Source: Syntrophaceae bacterium UBA2192 (GTDB lineage Bacteria; Desulfobacterota; Syntrophia; Syntrophales; UBA2192). Taken from it: DNA of 6,234 nucleotides. This document shows positions 1 to 4,641 of this stretch, piece after piece; position 1 is the first letter of the stretch; the number at the start of each line of letters is the position of its first letter. The notes beneath the pieces were generated by a model. That model made no database searches. It was given only the letters and a program-made list of their open reading frames with translations, and was not told the origin of the DNA. The position numbers and the translations under genes were made by a program. The stretch spans positions 1 through 6,234 of the forward strand of contig DCVI01000014.1 in assembly GCA_002327315.1 (NCBI GenBank), in the 5' to 3' direction.

Positions 1-173
1 GCCGCGAGTTTTCTCTCCAGCCGTGCGATCCCCTGTGCGATCTCCTCCGGCTTCCTCATCCCCTGCAGCTTTCCCAACTCGCGCAGCAGACCGACCCGGT
101 CGGCCCGCATGGCGCTGTGCAGCTTTGCCCGGAGGCGCTTTAATATGTCCGCTGACGACGGCAAACGTTTCAT
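1..173 (-). CDS. Partial N-terminus, HrpA-like ATP-dependent RNA helicase (probable)
   Basis: This is the first 57 codons of a gene that runs leftward out of the window. The peptide begins MKRLPSSADILKRLRAKLHS and continues with a DR...LLREL...LERKL pattern. It is a basic, helical segment that resembles the short region before the DEAH helicase core of HrpA (L..RL..M..DR..L.R.L). The helicase motifs themselves lie outside the window, so the family call rests on this weak N-terminal resemblance only. The ATG at 173 has AAGG directly abutting it, which is too close for a normal ribosome site. A TTG at codon 4 (164-162) would sit 8 bases after that AAGG and is a plausible alternative start. The gene diverges from the Fe-S gene and has its own promoter at 195-223. 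It could instead be some other helical protein. Confidence 0.5.
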   Translation of the reverse strand, partial: MKRLPSSADILKRLRAKLHSAMRADRVGLLRELGKLQGMRKPEEIAQGIARLERKLA

Positions 174-194
174 CCTTGGTTTTGCGTTGAAGCC

Positions 195-223
195 CTCATA
201 TAGGGAAAGGGGTTTGCTGTCAA
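195..223 (-). promoter_or_regulatory. Sigma70-like promoter for the leftward (HrpA-like) gene
   Basis: Read on the minus strand there is a perfect -35 TTGACA (223-218), a 17-base spacer, and a -10 TATGAG (200-195, 4 of 6). TATATG overlaps it two bases upstream. Transcription would start near 188, leaving a leader of about 15 bases before the ATG at 173. The position, orientation and perfect -35 make this the best sigma70 candidate in the window. Confidence 0.55.
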
Positions 224-273
224 CCGTTGTTGCCTGTCTCCGGCCGTCCGACAGGGGCCAGGTTCTGCAAAAC

Positions 274-377
274 AGAAGGTGAGAGGGTTTGAGGGTAAGA
301 AGGTTGGAGAAGAGGGAAGTGTGCTATATGCAACAGCCTGATCCAAGCTTCTCACCTTCTTTCCTTCTCAACTTCTT
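274..377. repeat. A/G-rich and C/T-rich imperfect inverted-repeat spacer element (copy 1)
   Basis: The left arm (274-319) is almost all purine and is built from degenerate AGAAGG/GAGAAG units. The right arm (346-377) is its pyrimidine-rich counterpart. AGAAGGTGAGA (274-284) is perfectly complementary to TCTCACCTTCT (350-360). AAGAAGGTTGGAGAAG (297-312) can pair with CTTCTCAACTTCTT (364-377) if two extra G are bulged. The centre (320-345) is unrelated sequence. It lies between two divergent genes. A similar element sits at 4486-4579, so this looks like a family of dispersed intergenic repeats rather than a gene-specific site. Confidence 0.6.
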
Positions 378-390
378 GGTTTGCGCGGGC

Positions 391-420
391 TTGCCAGCGG
401 GCCAGCCCTTCTGGTAAACT
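391..420 (+). promoter_or_regulatory. Candidate promoter for the Fe-S protein gene
   Basis: TTGCCA (391-396, 5 of 6 to the -35 consensus) is followed after 18 bases by TAAACT (415-420, 4 of 6 to the -10). Transcription would begin near 427, about 38 bases before the chosen ATG at 465. The match is moderate and made by eye. Confidence 0.35.
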
Positions 421-421
421 G

Positions 422-440
422 TTGTCAAATTATCCGACAA
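422..440. promoter_or_regulatory. Dyad TTGTC-N9-GACAA at the predicted transcription start (possible operator)
   Basis: TTGTC (422-426) and GACAA (436-440) form a perfect 5-base dyad around an AT-rich 9-base centre, just after the candidate -10. A regulator site is one reading; its position overlapping the start point would suit a repressor. A second small dyad, CGGAA (447-451) with TTCCG (457-461), lies directly before the ATG. Both are short and could be chance. Confidence 0.25.
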
Positions 441-464
441 TCCGAACGGAATTGGTTTCCGGTC

Positions 465-1772
465 ATGGCCCATCAACACCTCAAAAGTGCCTACCACCGC
501 CTTACGGAGCGCATCAACCTGTTCCCGCAGGGCGCCCCGCCCTCGGAGCTTCTCTACGGGATCCTCAGGATGCTTTTCTCGGAGAGGGAGGCGGGGCTGG
601 TCTCGCAGCTTCCCGTCCGTCCTTTCGATGTCCGCAAGGCCGCCTCGGTCTGGAACATGAGGGAAAGTGAGGCCGAAGGGATCCTGGACGGGCTTGCCGA
701 CCGGGGGATCCTCCTCGACATCGAAGAGAACGGCAACCGCATCTATATCATGCCGCCGCCGATGGCGGGATTCTTCGAATTTTCGCTGATGCGCCTGCGG
801 GCCGATCTCGACCAGAAGGCCCTGAGCGAGCTCTACTACCAGTACATCAACGTGGAGGAGGATTTCATCAAGGCCCTCTTCGTGGCCGGCGAGACCCAGC
901 TGGGACGCGCCCTGGTTCACGAACCGGCCCTTCCACCGGACAGCGGCATCCACGTCCTGGACTACGAGCGGGCAAGCCGCATCATCCAAACGGCCAGTCA
1001 CATCGGGATCGCCATGTGCTACTGCCGCCACAAGATGGGTCACGTGGGGCGGGCCTGCGAGGCCCCCATGGATATCTGCATGACCTTCAACCGGGCTGCG
1101 GACTCGCTGATCCGCCACGGGATCGTGCGACCCGTGACGGCATCGGAGTGTATGGGCCTGCTGGAGCGGGCCCACGAGAACAACCTCGTCCAGTTCGGCG
1201 AAAACGTGCAGAGGCAGGTGAGCTTCATCTGCAACTGCTGCGGCTGCTGCTGCGAGGCCATGATCGCCGCCCGGAAGTTTGCGCACCTGCACCCTGTCCA
1301 CACGACGAATTTCCTGCCCGACCTGGACGAGGGGAAATGCACGGGGTGCGGCCAATGCGCCGGCGTCTGCCCCATCGGGGCCGTTTCCATGATCTCCGCC
1401 GCGGACCCGCGCAAGCGCACGAAGATGAAGGCCCGCGTCGACGAGGATGCCTGCCTGGGGTGCGGCGTCTGCGTCCGGGATTGCAAGGCGGGCGCGATGA
1501 CCCTGAAAAGCCGCCCCGAGAGGGTGATCACGCCCGTCGACTCGGCGCGCCGGCTTCTTCTCATGGCCGTCGAGCGTGACAAGCTCCAGAACCTGATATT
1601 CGACACACAGGCCCTCCGGAGCCATCGCGTCATGGCATCCATCCTGGGGGCCATTTTGAAGCTGCCACCCATGAAAAGGGCGGTCGCATCCCGCCAGATG
1701 CGATCCCGCTATCTCGACCGCCTCATCGACCGCTACGATGAGTTCCATCTTGCGGAACGTCCCGGGACGTGA
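465..1772 (+). CDS. Multi-cluster 4Fe-4S ferredoxin-domain protein with N-terminal winged-helix-like region
   Basis: 435 aa, no signal peptide, so cytoplasmic. Residues about 15-105 look like a winged-helix-type domain (helices, then LDIEENGNRIYIMPPP as a possible wing). A first cysteine group is C185-Y-C187, C198 and C205 (in an ACEAPMDIC context). A second, very dense one is C256-N-C258-C259-G-C261-C262-C263. Two ferredoxin motifs follow: C292-x2-C295-x2-C298-x3-C302-P and C330-x2-C333-x2-C336-x3-C340; the second lacks the usual proline and has K instead. This order matches a family of uncharacterised '4Fe-4S binding proteins' common in anaerobic deltaproteobacteria. It probably carries two 4Fe-4S clusters for electron transfer and perhaps a third metal site; partner and pathway are unknown. 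The frame is also open upstream to a TTG at 381, but that has no ribosome site, and the domain begins after M at 465; the Shine-Dalgarno at 465 is also poor. Confidence 0.85.
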   Translation: MAHQHLKSAYHRLTERINLFPQGAPPSELLYGILRMLFSEREAGLVSQLPVRPFDVRKAASVWNMRESEAEGILDGLADRGILLDIEENGNRIYIMPPPMAGFFEFSLMRLRADLDQKALSELYYQYINVEEDFIKALFVAGETQLGRALVHEPALPPDSGIHVLDYERASRIIQTASHIGIAMCYCRHKMGHVGRACEAPMDICMTFNRAADSLIRHGIVRPVTASECMGLLERAHENNLVQFGENVQRQVSFICNCCGCCCEAMIAARKFAHLHPVHTTNFLPDLDEGKCTGCGQCAGVCPIGAVSMISAADPRKRTKMKARVDEDACLGCGVCVRDCKAGAMTLKSRPERVITPVDSARRLLLMAVERDKLQNLIFDTQALRSHRVMASILGAILKLPPMKRAVASRQMRSRYLDRLIDRYDEFHLAERPGT

Positions 1773-1832
1773 GATATACAACCGCTTTGTGAGCTAACGG
1801 GGATGCCCGAGGGAAGGGGGGAACGGAAAAAC

Positions 1833-2276
1833 ATGAAGAAATCATCTTTCTGCGGTATCGTCGGCCTGCTCCTTCTGGTTGCCCTTTTGGGCTGTGCCGG
1901 CACCCTGCAGCAGGAGGCCGTAAAACCCCAGGAGCCCGCACCGCAACCGGCAACGGTCGCGCCACCGCCGCCCGTTCCTGACGAATCGGAAATGATCCGG
2001 AGCCAGGCAAAGGAGATGCTGCTCGGCAAATGGAGGCGCCAGGCCCAGGGCGGCGACACGATCGAGTTCATGGAGGACGGCACGGTTACCCTGTTCAGTG
2101 CCGTCGAGCGGGTCGCCTATCCCGGCAGCTACCGCCTTCTCGACAAGGACCAGATCGAGATCACGATGAAAAAAGGCAGCACCCTGACGTGGGGGTATAC
2201 CGTCACGAAAGGGGATCTGACCCTCACCACCCCGACGGGGGTGGAGATGAAGTACAAACGCTATCGGGGGAAATAA
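1833..2276 (+). CDS. Small lipoprotein with proline-rich linker and lipocalin-like/DUF5640-like beta domain
   Basis: 147 aa. The N-terminus is MKKSSFCG, a hydrophobic stretch (residues 9-19) and the lipobox ALLGC, with C21 as the lipidated residue after signal peptidase II. Residue +2 is A, not D, so the protein is expected to be sorted to the outer membrane. Residues 32-49 form a proline-rich linker. From about 63 on comes a beta-rich module (LLGKW..., IEFMEDGTVTLF, YPGSYRLLDKDQIEITM, GDLTLTTPTGVEMKYKRY) of the kind seen in lipocalin-like and DUF5640-type domains (ligand unknown). An in-frame ATG at 1803 would put ten charged residues before the signal peptide, so 1833 is preferred; AAGGGGGG (1814-1821) lies 11 bases upstream. 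The gene starts 60 bases after the Fe-S gene with no terminator between, so co-transcription is possible. Confidence 0.8.
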   Translation: MKKSSFCGIVGLLLLVALLGCAGTLQQEAVKPQEPAPQPATVAPPPPVPDESEMIRSQAKEMLLGKWRRQAQGGDTIEFMEDGTVTLFSAVERVAYPGSYRLLDKDQIEITMKKGSTLTWGYTVTKGDLTLTTPTGVEMKYKRYRGK

Positions 2277-2291
2277 AGCCGCAAGCCACAA

Positions 2292-2335
2292 GCCGCTGTG
2301 CGGCGGGAATCGGGCATCCGGCATCCCGAATCCCG
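2292..2335 (+). terminator. Two consecutive hairpins after the lipoprotein gene (possible terminator or REP-like element)
   Basis: GCCGC (2292-2296) and GCGGC (2300-2304) enclose TGT. Immediately after, CGGGAATCGGG (2304-2314) pairs with CCCGAATCCCG (2325-2335) over 11 positions with one A-A mismatch around a 10-base loop. The hairpins begin 15 bases after the stop codon. No T run follows, so this is not a textbook Rho-independent terminator. It could protect the mRNA 3' end or be a dispersed palindromic repeat. Confidence 0.45.
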
Positions 2336-2416
2336 TTCATTTACAGCTCCCGTCCCTGAACCCTGATTCTTTGCCACGAAGCGGCACAGCCGTCAGCCCG
2401 CAAGCGCATTACCAAT

Positions 2417-2428
2417 CCATGATCATGG
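2417..2428. promoter_or_regulatory. Perfect 12-base palindrome CCATGATCATGG (possible operator)
   Basis: A perfect even palindrome lies about 140 bases upstream of the 27-aa ORF, before the folded leader. A related dyad, ATCAT-CC-ATGAT, is at 2860-2871. No convincing sigma70 promoter is visible beside it, so a regulatory role is only a suggestion. Confidence 0.2.
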
Positions 2429-2464
2429 CGCAATCCGCTCCCCTGTCACATAGCATTCGTCCTC

Positions 2465-2542
2465 AAGGTTCGCCCGGGAAAACCGATGTATGGATGGAAA
2501 ACAGATATTCTTCCCGGCGGCTCGGAAGAGCCGAGCAACCTT
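2465..2542 (+). ncRNA. Candidate three-way-junction leader RNA upstream of the 27-aa ORF
   Basis: Three perfect Watson-Crick stems nest as a three-way junction. P1 is AAGGTT (2465-2470) with AACCTT (2537-2542). P2 is CCGGGAA (2474-2480) with TTCCCGG (2511-2517), capped by a 30-base purine-rich loop. P3 is CGGCTC (2518-2523) with GAGCCG (2528-2533), capped by the GNRA-type tetraloop GGAA. The junction strands are CGC, none, and AGC. TCCTC (2460-2464), directly 5' of P1, is complementary to GAGGA (2555-2559) in the downstream Shine-Dalgarno, so the fold could hide the ribosome site. I could not match it to any riboswitch consensus I know. The fold was found by eye; covariation is untested. Confidence 0.4.
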
Positions 2543-2568
2543 ACCTGCATCCAAGAGGAGTTTCTCGA

Positions 2569-2652
2569 ATGAGAAAGGTCATATACATGGTTTTCTGGCT
2601 GGTGCTCATGGCGGTTCTTCTGTTTTCCGTGACCCATACAGCCCTCTCGTAG
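2569..2652 (+). CDS. 27-aa single-pass membrane small protein
   Basis: The ORF encodes MRKVIYMVFWLVLMAVLLFS followed by VTHTALS and a TAG stop. It has a basic N-terminus (R2, K3), then about 18 hydrophobic residues (V4 to V21) that form one membrane span, and a short polar tail. The positive charges suggest an N-terminus facing the cytoplasm. AAGAGGAG (2553-2560) lies 8 bases before the ATG and is one of the best ribosome sites in the window. The frame is open upstream to a TTG at 2371, but that part has no ribosome site and a random-looking composition. A terminator-like hairpin follows 47 bases after the stop. The peptide recalls the first span of LapA/DUF1049-type proteins, but nothing follows to support that. 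Function unknown: possible stress peptide, regulator of a membrane complex, or type I toxin-like peptide. Confidence 0.6.
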   Translation: MRKVIYMVFWLVLMAVLLFSVTHTALS

Positions 2653-2699
2653 ATGCCCTGCGAACGCGAACGTCCCTGACGGATCGCTGCGAAAAGGTG

Positions 2700-2732
2700 G
2701 AGGACCGGGCCGACCCGATCCCCTCTTTTTTT
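2700..2732 (+). terminator. Rho-independent-type terminator after the 27-aa ORF
   Basis: GAGG (2700-2703) pairs with CCTC (2722-2725), and CGGG (2706-2709) pairs with CCCG (2714-2717) around loop CCGA, with a small internal loop between the two stems. Seven T follow directly (2726-2732). The stem is interrupted but GC-rich and the T run is at the right distance. The hairpin starts 47 bases after the stop codon at 2652. Confidence 0.55.
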
Positions 2733-2907
2733 GTCAGCCGATCTTCAGGCTCGGGATTGTGGAAAACAGCCCCTTTTCGATGCCCTAACCTTCTGTTTTT
2801 TTATGATAAATTACCCATCTTTTTTTTCTCGACAGGCCCCTCGAAATGCGATAATCTCCATCATCCATGATATGTAGCAAATACGAAAGGGGGTCTGTCA
2901 TATCAGG
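2733..2907. other. AT-rich non-coding stretch with T runs and a weak promoter-like motif
   Basis: I see no gene here. Two further T runs occur, 2796-2802 and 2820-2827, without clear hairpins. TCGACA (2829-2834, 5 of 6 to -35) is followed by GATAAT (2850-2855, 5 of 6 to -10), but the spacer is only 15 bases. The dyad ATCAT-CC-ATGAT is at 2860-2871. A start near 2862 would include the whole structured leader of the next gene in its transcript. Confidence 0.3.
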
Positions 2908-2924
2908 ATGTAAAGCCTTATATT
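2895..2924 (+). promoter_or_regulatory. Candidate promoter for the 462-aa gene
   Basis: CTGTCA (2895-2900, 4 of 6 to -35), an 18-base spacer and TATATT (2919-2924, 5 of 6 to -10) predict a start near 2931, about 98 bases before the ATG. It competes with the weaker motif at 2829-2855. Which is used decides whether the outer leader helix at 2908-3001 can form. Confidence 0.35.
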
Positions 2925-3001
2925 ATGTATATGGGAGGCTTGTTGGATTCCTTCTATTCAGGCTTAGTTTTCCAACAGCCTGTAATTAAAAGGCTTTATG
3001 T
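2908..3001 (+). promoter_or_regulatory. Self-complementary 5' leader with interchangeable helix segments
   Basis: TAAAGCCTT (2911-2919) is perfectly complementary to AAGGCTTTA (2990-2998), extending to 12 pairs (2908-2919 with 2990-3001) with two G-U pairs. Inside, AGGC plus TGTTGGA (2936-2939, 2941-2947, one bulged T at 2940) pairs with TCCAACA plus GCCT (2971-2981), 11 pairs. A competing stem, CAGGCT (2959-2964) with AGCCTG (2977-2982), uses the same right arm, so two inner folds exclude each other. The leader ends 11 bases before the AGGAGG (3013-3018) of the next gene. It may be a regulatory leader; no known riboswitch class is recognised. Confidence 0.4.
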
Positions 3002-3028
3002 TCCATTTGGACAGGAGGTTACTAAAAA

Positions 3029-4417
3029 ATGTCAACGGTTGATCGCGGCGGCTCTTCCGCCGGGCAGGGCGGCTCTACCGAGAACCGGGCAGCCCAGATC
3101 ATCGACTTCGATCTCGCCCGCTGCAGGAAGATCATTTCCGATCTCCACTATAGGCTTACCCGTTTTTCCAATTCCGACCGGTTCTACGAGGAATACGAGC
3201 TCGCCCTTTACGAGTATTTCGAGGGGCGCGGCGTTTACGGCGAAGACGAAGACGAGCTTTACGACAATTTCCAGAGCGAGGAAGAGTTCTCGAAGTTTCT
3301 CACGTGGTACTCTCTGCACTTCGTCACCGACGAGTACGACAAAACCTTTCCGGAACTCTACCTGGAGCGCAGGAAGAACCAGCTCTCCGCGCTGGAGCGT
3401 GAGATCCTGCAGAGTTATGCCCGCTCCGTGCTGAGCGTCTACGAGGTCCAGAGGGTTGACCCGGGAAAGGGCGTCGAAGTCAGGGATATCTTTGCCGACC
3501 GGGTCTGCAGCATTGTCGACCCTGCTGCCGCGAAGACTCTCTGCAAATGGGATCTGTTCTATGGCGGTCTCATCGAGATCCTCGGGTATCACCTCCTGGG
3601 CGGCATGCCGCTCACCATCATCCCCCAGAAGCTGCGGCGTTTCACCGAGCAGAACCTCCATGAAATCTACCGCGAGGAGCGGGAGAACTACCGGAATTTC
3701 CGCGACTACATGAAACGGGCCTCCGCGGAGATCTGTGCGCTGGTCGAGAACGCCGTCCGCAACGCCGAGCGGCCCGAGGCGCCCGCCGACCCCGAAGCGG
3801 ACAAATTTTCCCAGACCAGTCTCCTCTTCCGGGTGGGGGATTACGACGCCTTTCTGAAGACCATCGAAAAATCGCCGGTCTTCACGGCTTCCGAATCGTG
3901 GAAACCGGGCGTGACCCCGCCGGCGAAAGTGATTCGCTTCTACTGGCTCCACAAGGAAGGGATGAAGAGGCCTCTCAAGAATGCCCCGGGTATCCTCTTC
4001 CTCAAGAGGGATTCCCTCGTGGCCCAGTGTACTTCGGCAAAGCGGGCGGAAACCCTGCGCGCCATCCTCGAAAAGATGTTCGGCACGATCGTCACCTACC
4101 GGACGACTGTCCACAAGAGTGTCGAGAAGCGGGCCGAAAAAGCTCCATCGGAAGGATCTCCCGATTCCATGGAAGGCGGCGCGATCGGCCGGGAGACGGC
4201 CTTGCGCCCGTTCGACAACTGGATCGACGAGAAAATCGCGGCCATCGGCAACATCACACCGCGCGAAGCCGTCAAGACCCCCGAGGGAAAAAGGCGGTTG
4301 ATCGACCTCCTGAAGGATTTCGAGAACCAGAACGAGCGCGCCCTGCGCAGGGGACTCAAGGGTCCGGACGCAAACTTTTTCCCGGTGGAGAAGGTGCGCA
4401 ACGAACTGGGCCTATAG
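3029..4417 (+). CDS. Uncharacterised SEC-C-associated-type protein lacking the SEC-C zinc motif
   Basis: 462 aa, no signal peptide or membrane span, presumably cytoplasmic. AGGAGG (3013-3018) is 10 bases before the ATG. Residues 1-20 are a Gly/Ser-rich tail. Residues 24-130 are mainly helical and acidic. Residues 136-200 (SVYEVQRVDPGKGVEVRDIF...VDPAAAKTLCKWDLF...GG) resemble the 'yEV..v.pG.g..lrDl' module of uncharacterised proteins that usually end in a SEC-C metal motif; no such cysteine cluster is present here. Residues 300-366 (FLKRDSLVAQCTSAKRAETL) form another alpha/beta segment of that family. Residues 397-432, W398-IDEKIAAIGNITPREAVKTPEG, match the W....I..LG..TP.EA..TPEG signature seen in DUF2384-like tails and SEC-C proteins. 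Biochemical role unknown. It appears to be a single-gene unit: a 611-base stretch lies between it and the 27-aa ORF to the left (2653-3028 is non-coding), and 224 bases separate it from the next gene. Confidence 0.7.
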   Translation: MSTVDRGGSSAGQGGSTENRAAQIIDFDLARCRKIISDLHYRLTRFSNSDRFYEEYELALYEYFEGRGVYGEDEDELYDNFQSEEEFSKFLTWYSLHFVTDEYDKTFPELYLERRKNQLSALEREILQSYARSVLSVYEVQRVDPGKGVEVRDIFADRVCSIVDPAAAKTLCKWDLFYGGLIEILGYHLLGGMPLTIIPQKLRRFTEQNLHEIYREERENYRNFRDYMKRASAEICALVENAVRNAERPEAPADPEADKFSQTSLLFRVGDYDAFLKTIEKSPVFTASESWKPGVTPPAKVIRFYWLHKEGMKRPLKNAPGILFLKRDSLVAQCTSAKRAETLRAILEKMFGTIVTYRTTVHKSVEKRAEKAPSEGSPDSMEGGAIGRETALRPFDNWIDEKIAAIGNITPREAVKTPEGKRRLIDLLKDFENQNERALRRGLKGPDANFFPVEKVRNELGL

Positions 4418-4485
4418 CGGCTGAGCGCCTTATGGCGGCCCATCCCGCATGCCGCAAGGAGTAAGACCTCAAACTCCAAGCCGGC

Positions 4486-4579
4486 GAAGATCGGAAGATC
4501 AGAAGTGAGGAAGAGCGGATAAAAGCGAAAGAATGATATCCTCTCCGCTCTTCTGCTCTTCCGTGCTTCCTAACTTCCT
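4486..4579. repeat. A/G-rich and C/T-rich imperfect inverted-repeat spacer element (copy 2)
   Basis: The purine-rich left arm contains GAAGATC twice (4486-4492, 4494-4500), then AGAAG and GAGGAAGAG. GAAGAGCGGA (4510-4519) is perfectly complementary to TCCGCTCTTC (4544-4553) around a 24-base loop. Alternatively, AAGTGAGGAAG (4503-4513) pairs with CTTCCTAACTT (4566-4576) with one mismatch. It may also act as the 3' end of the preceding gene's transcript, but no T run follows. Same style as the element at 274-377. Confidence 0.6.
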
Positions 4580-4641
4580 GCGTTCAACGGCGTTGCATCC
4601 GACCCTGCTTTAAATCCTCAAAGAAAAAGAGCCGACTATCC

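Noticed and set aside
324..1781. Minus-strand open frame of 485 codons opposite the Fe-S gene, longer than the sense gene
   Set aside because: It has no recognisable motif and its composition (A, G, H, V, D rich) is that of a complementary GC-rich frame. The plus strand carries precise ferredoxin motifs.
2426..2441. Sigma54-like TGGCGC...GCTCC
   Set aside because: Only 8 bases lie between GG and GC, where sigma54 promoters need 10.
2465..2542. Hammerhead ribozyme or a known riboswitch (c-di-GMP-I, SAM) for the three-way junction
   Set aside because: The CTGATGA and GAAA core of hammerheads and the conserved core strings of those riboswitches are absent.
2371..2568. Upstream extension of the 27-aa ORF to a TTG start (93 aa)
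   Set aside because: No ribosome site at the TTG, random-looking composition, and the strong AAGAGGAG fits only the ATG at 2569.
2925..3434. Plus-strand frame beginning in the leader and overlapping the 462-aa gene
   Set aside because: No Shine-Dalgarno before its ATG, and most of it is a Ser/Arg-rich shadow of the gene at 3029.
3032..4114. Minus-strand open frame of 360 codons opposite the 462-aa gene
   Set aside because: Complementary-frame artefact in GC-rich DNA. The plus-strand gene has a strong ribosome site and a family-like signature.
4455..4460. AAGGAG, a good Shine-Dalgarno sequence downstream of the 462-aa gene
   Set aside because: No start codon follows at a usable distance with an open frame.
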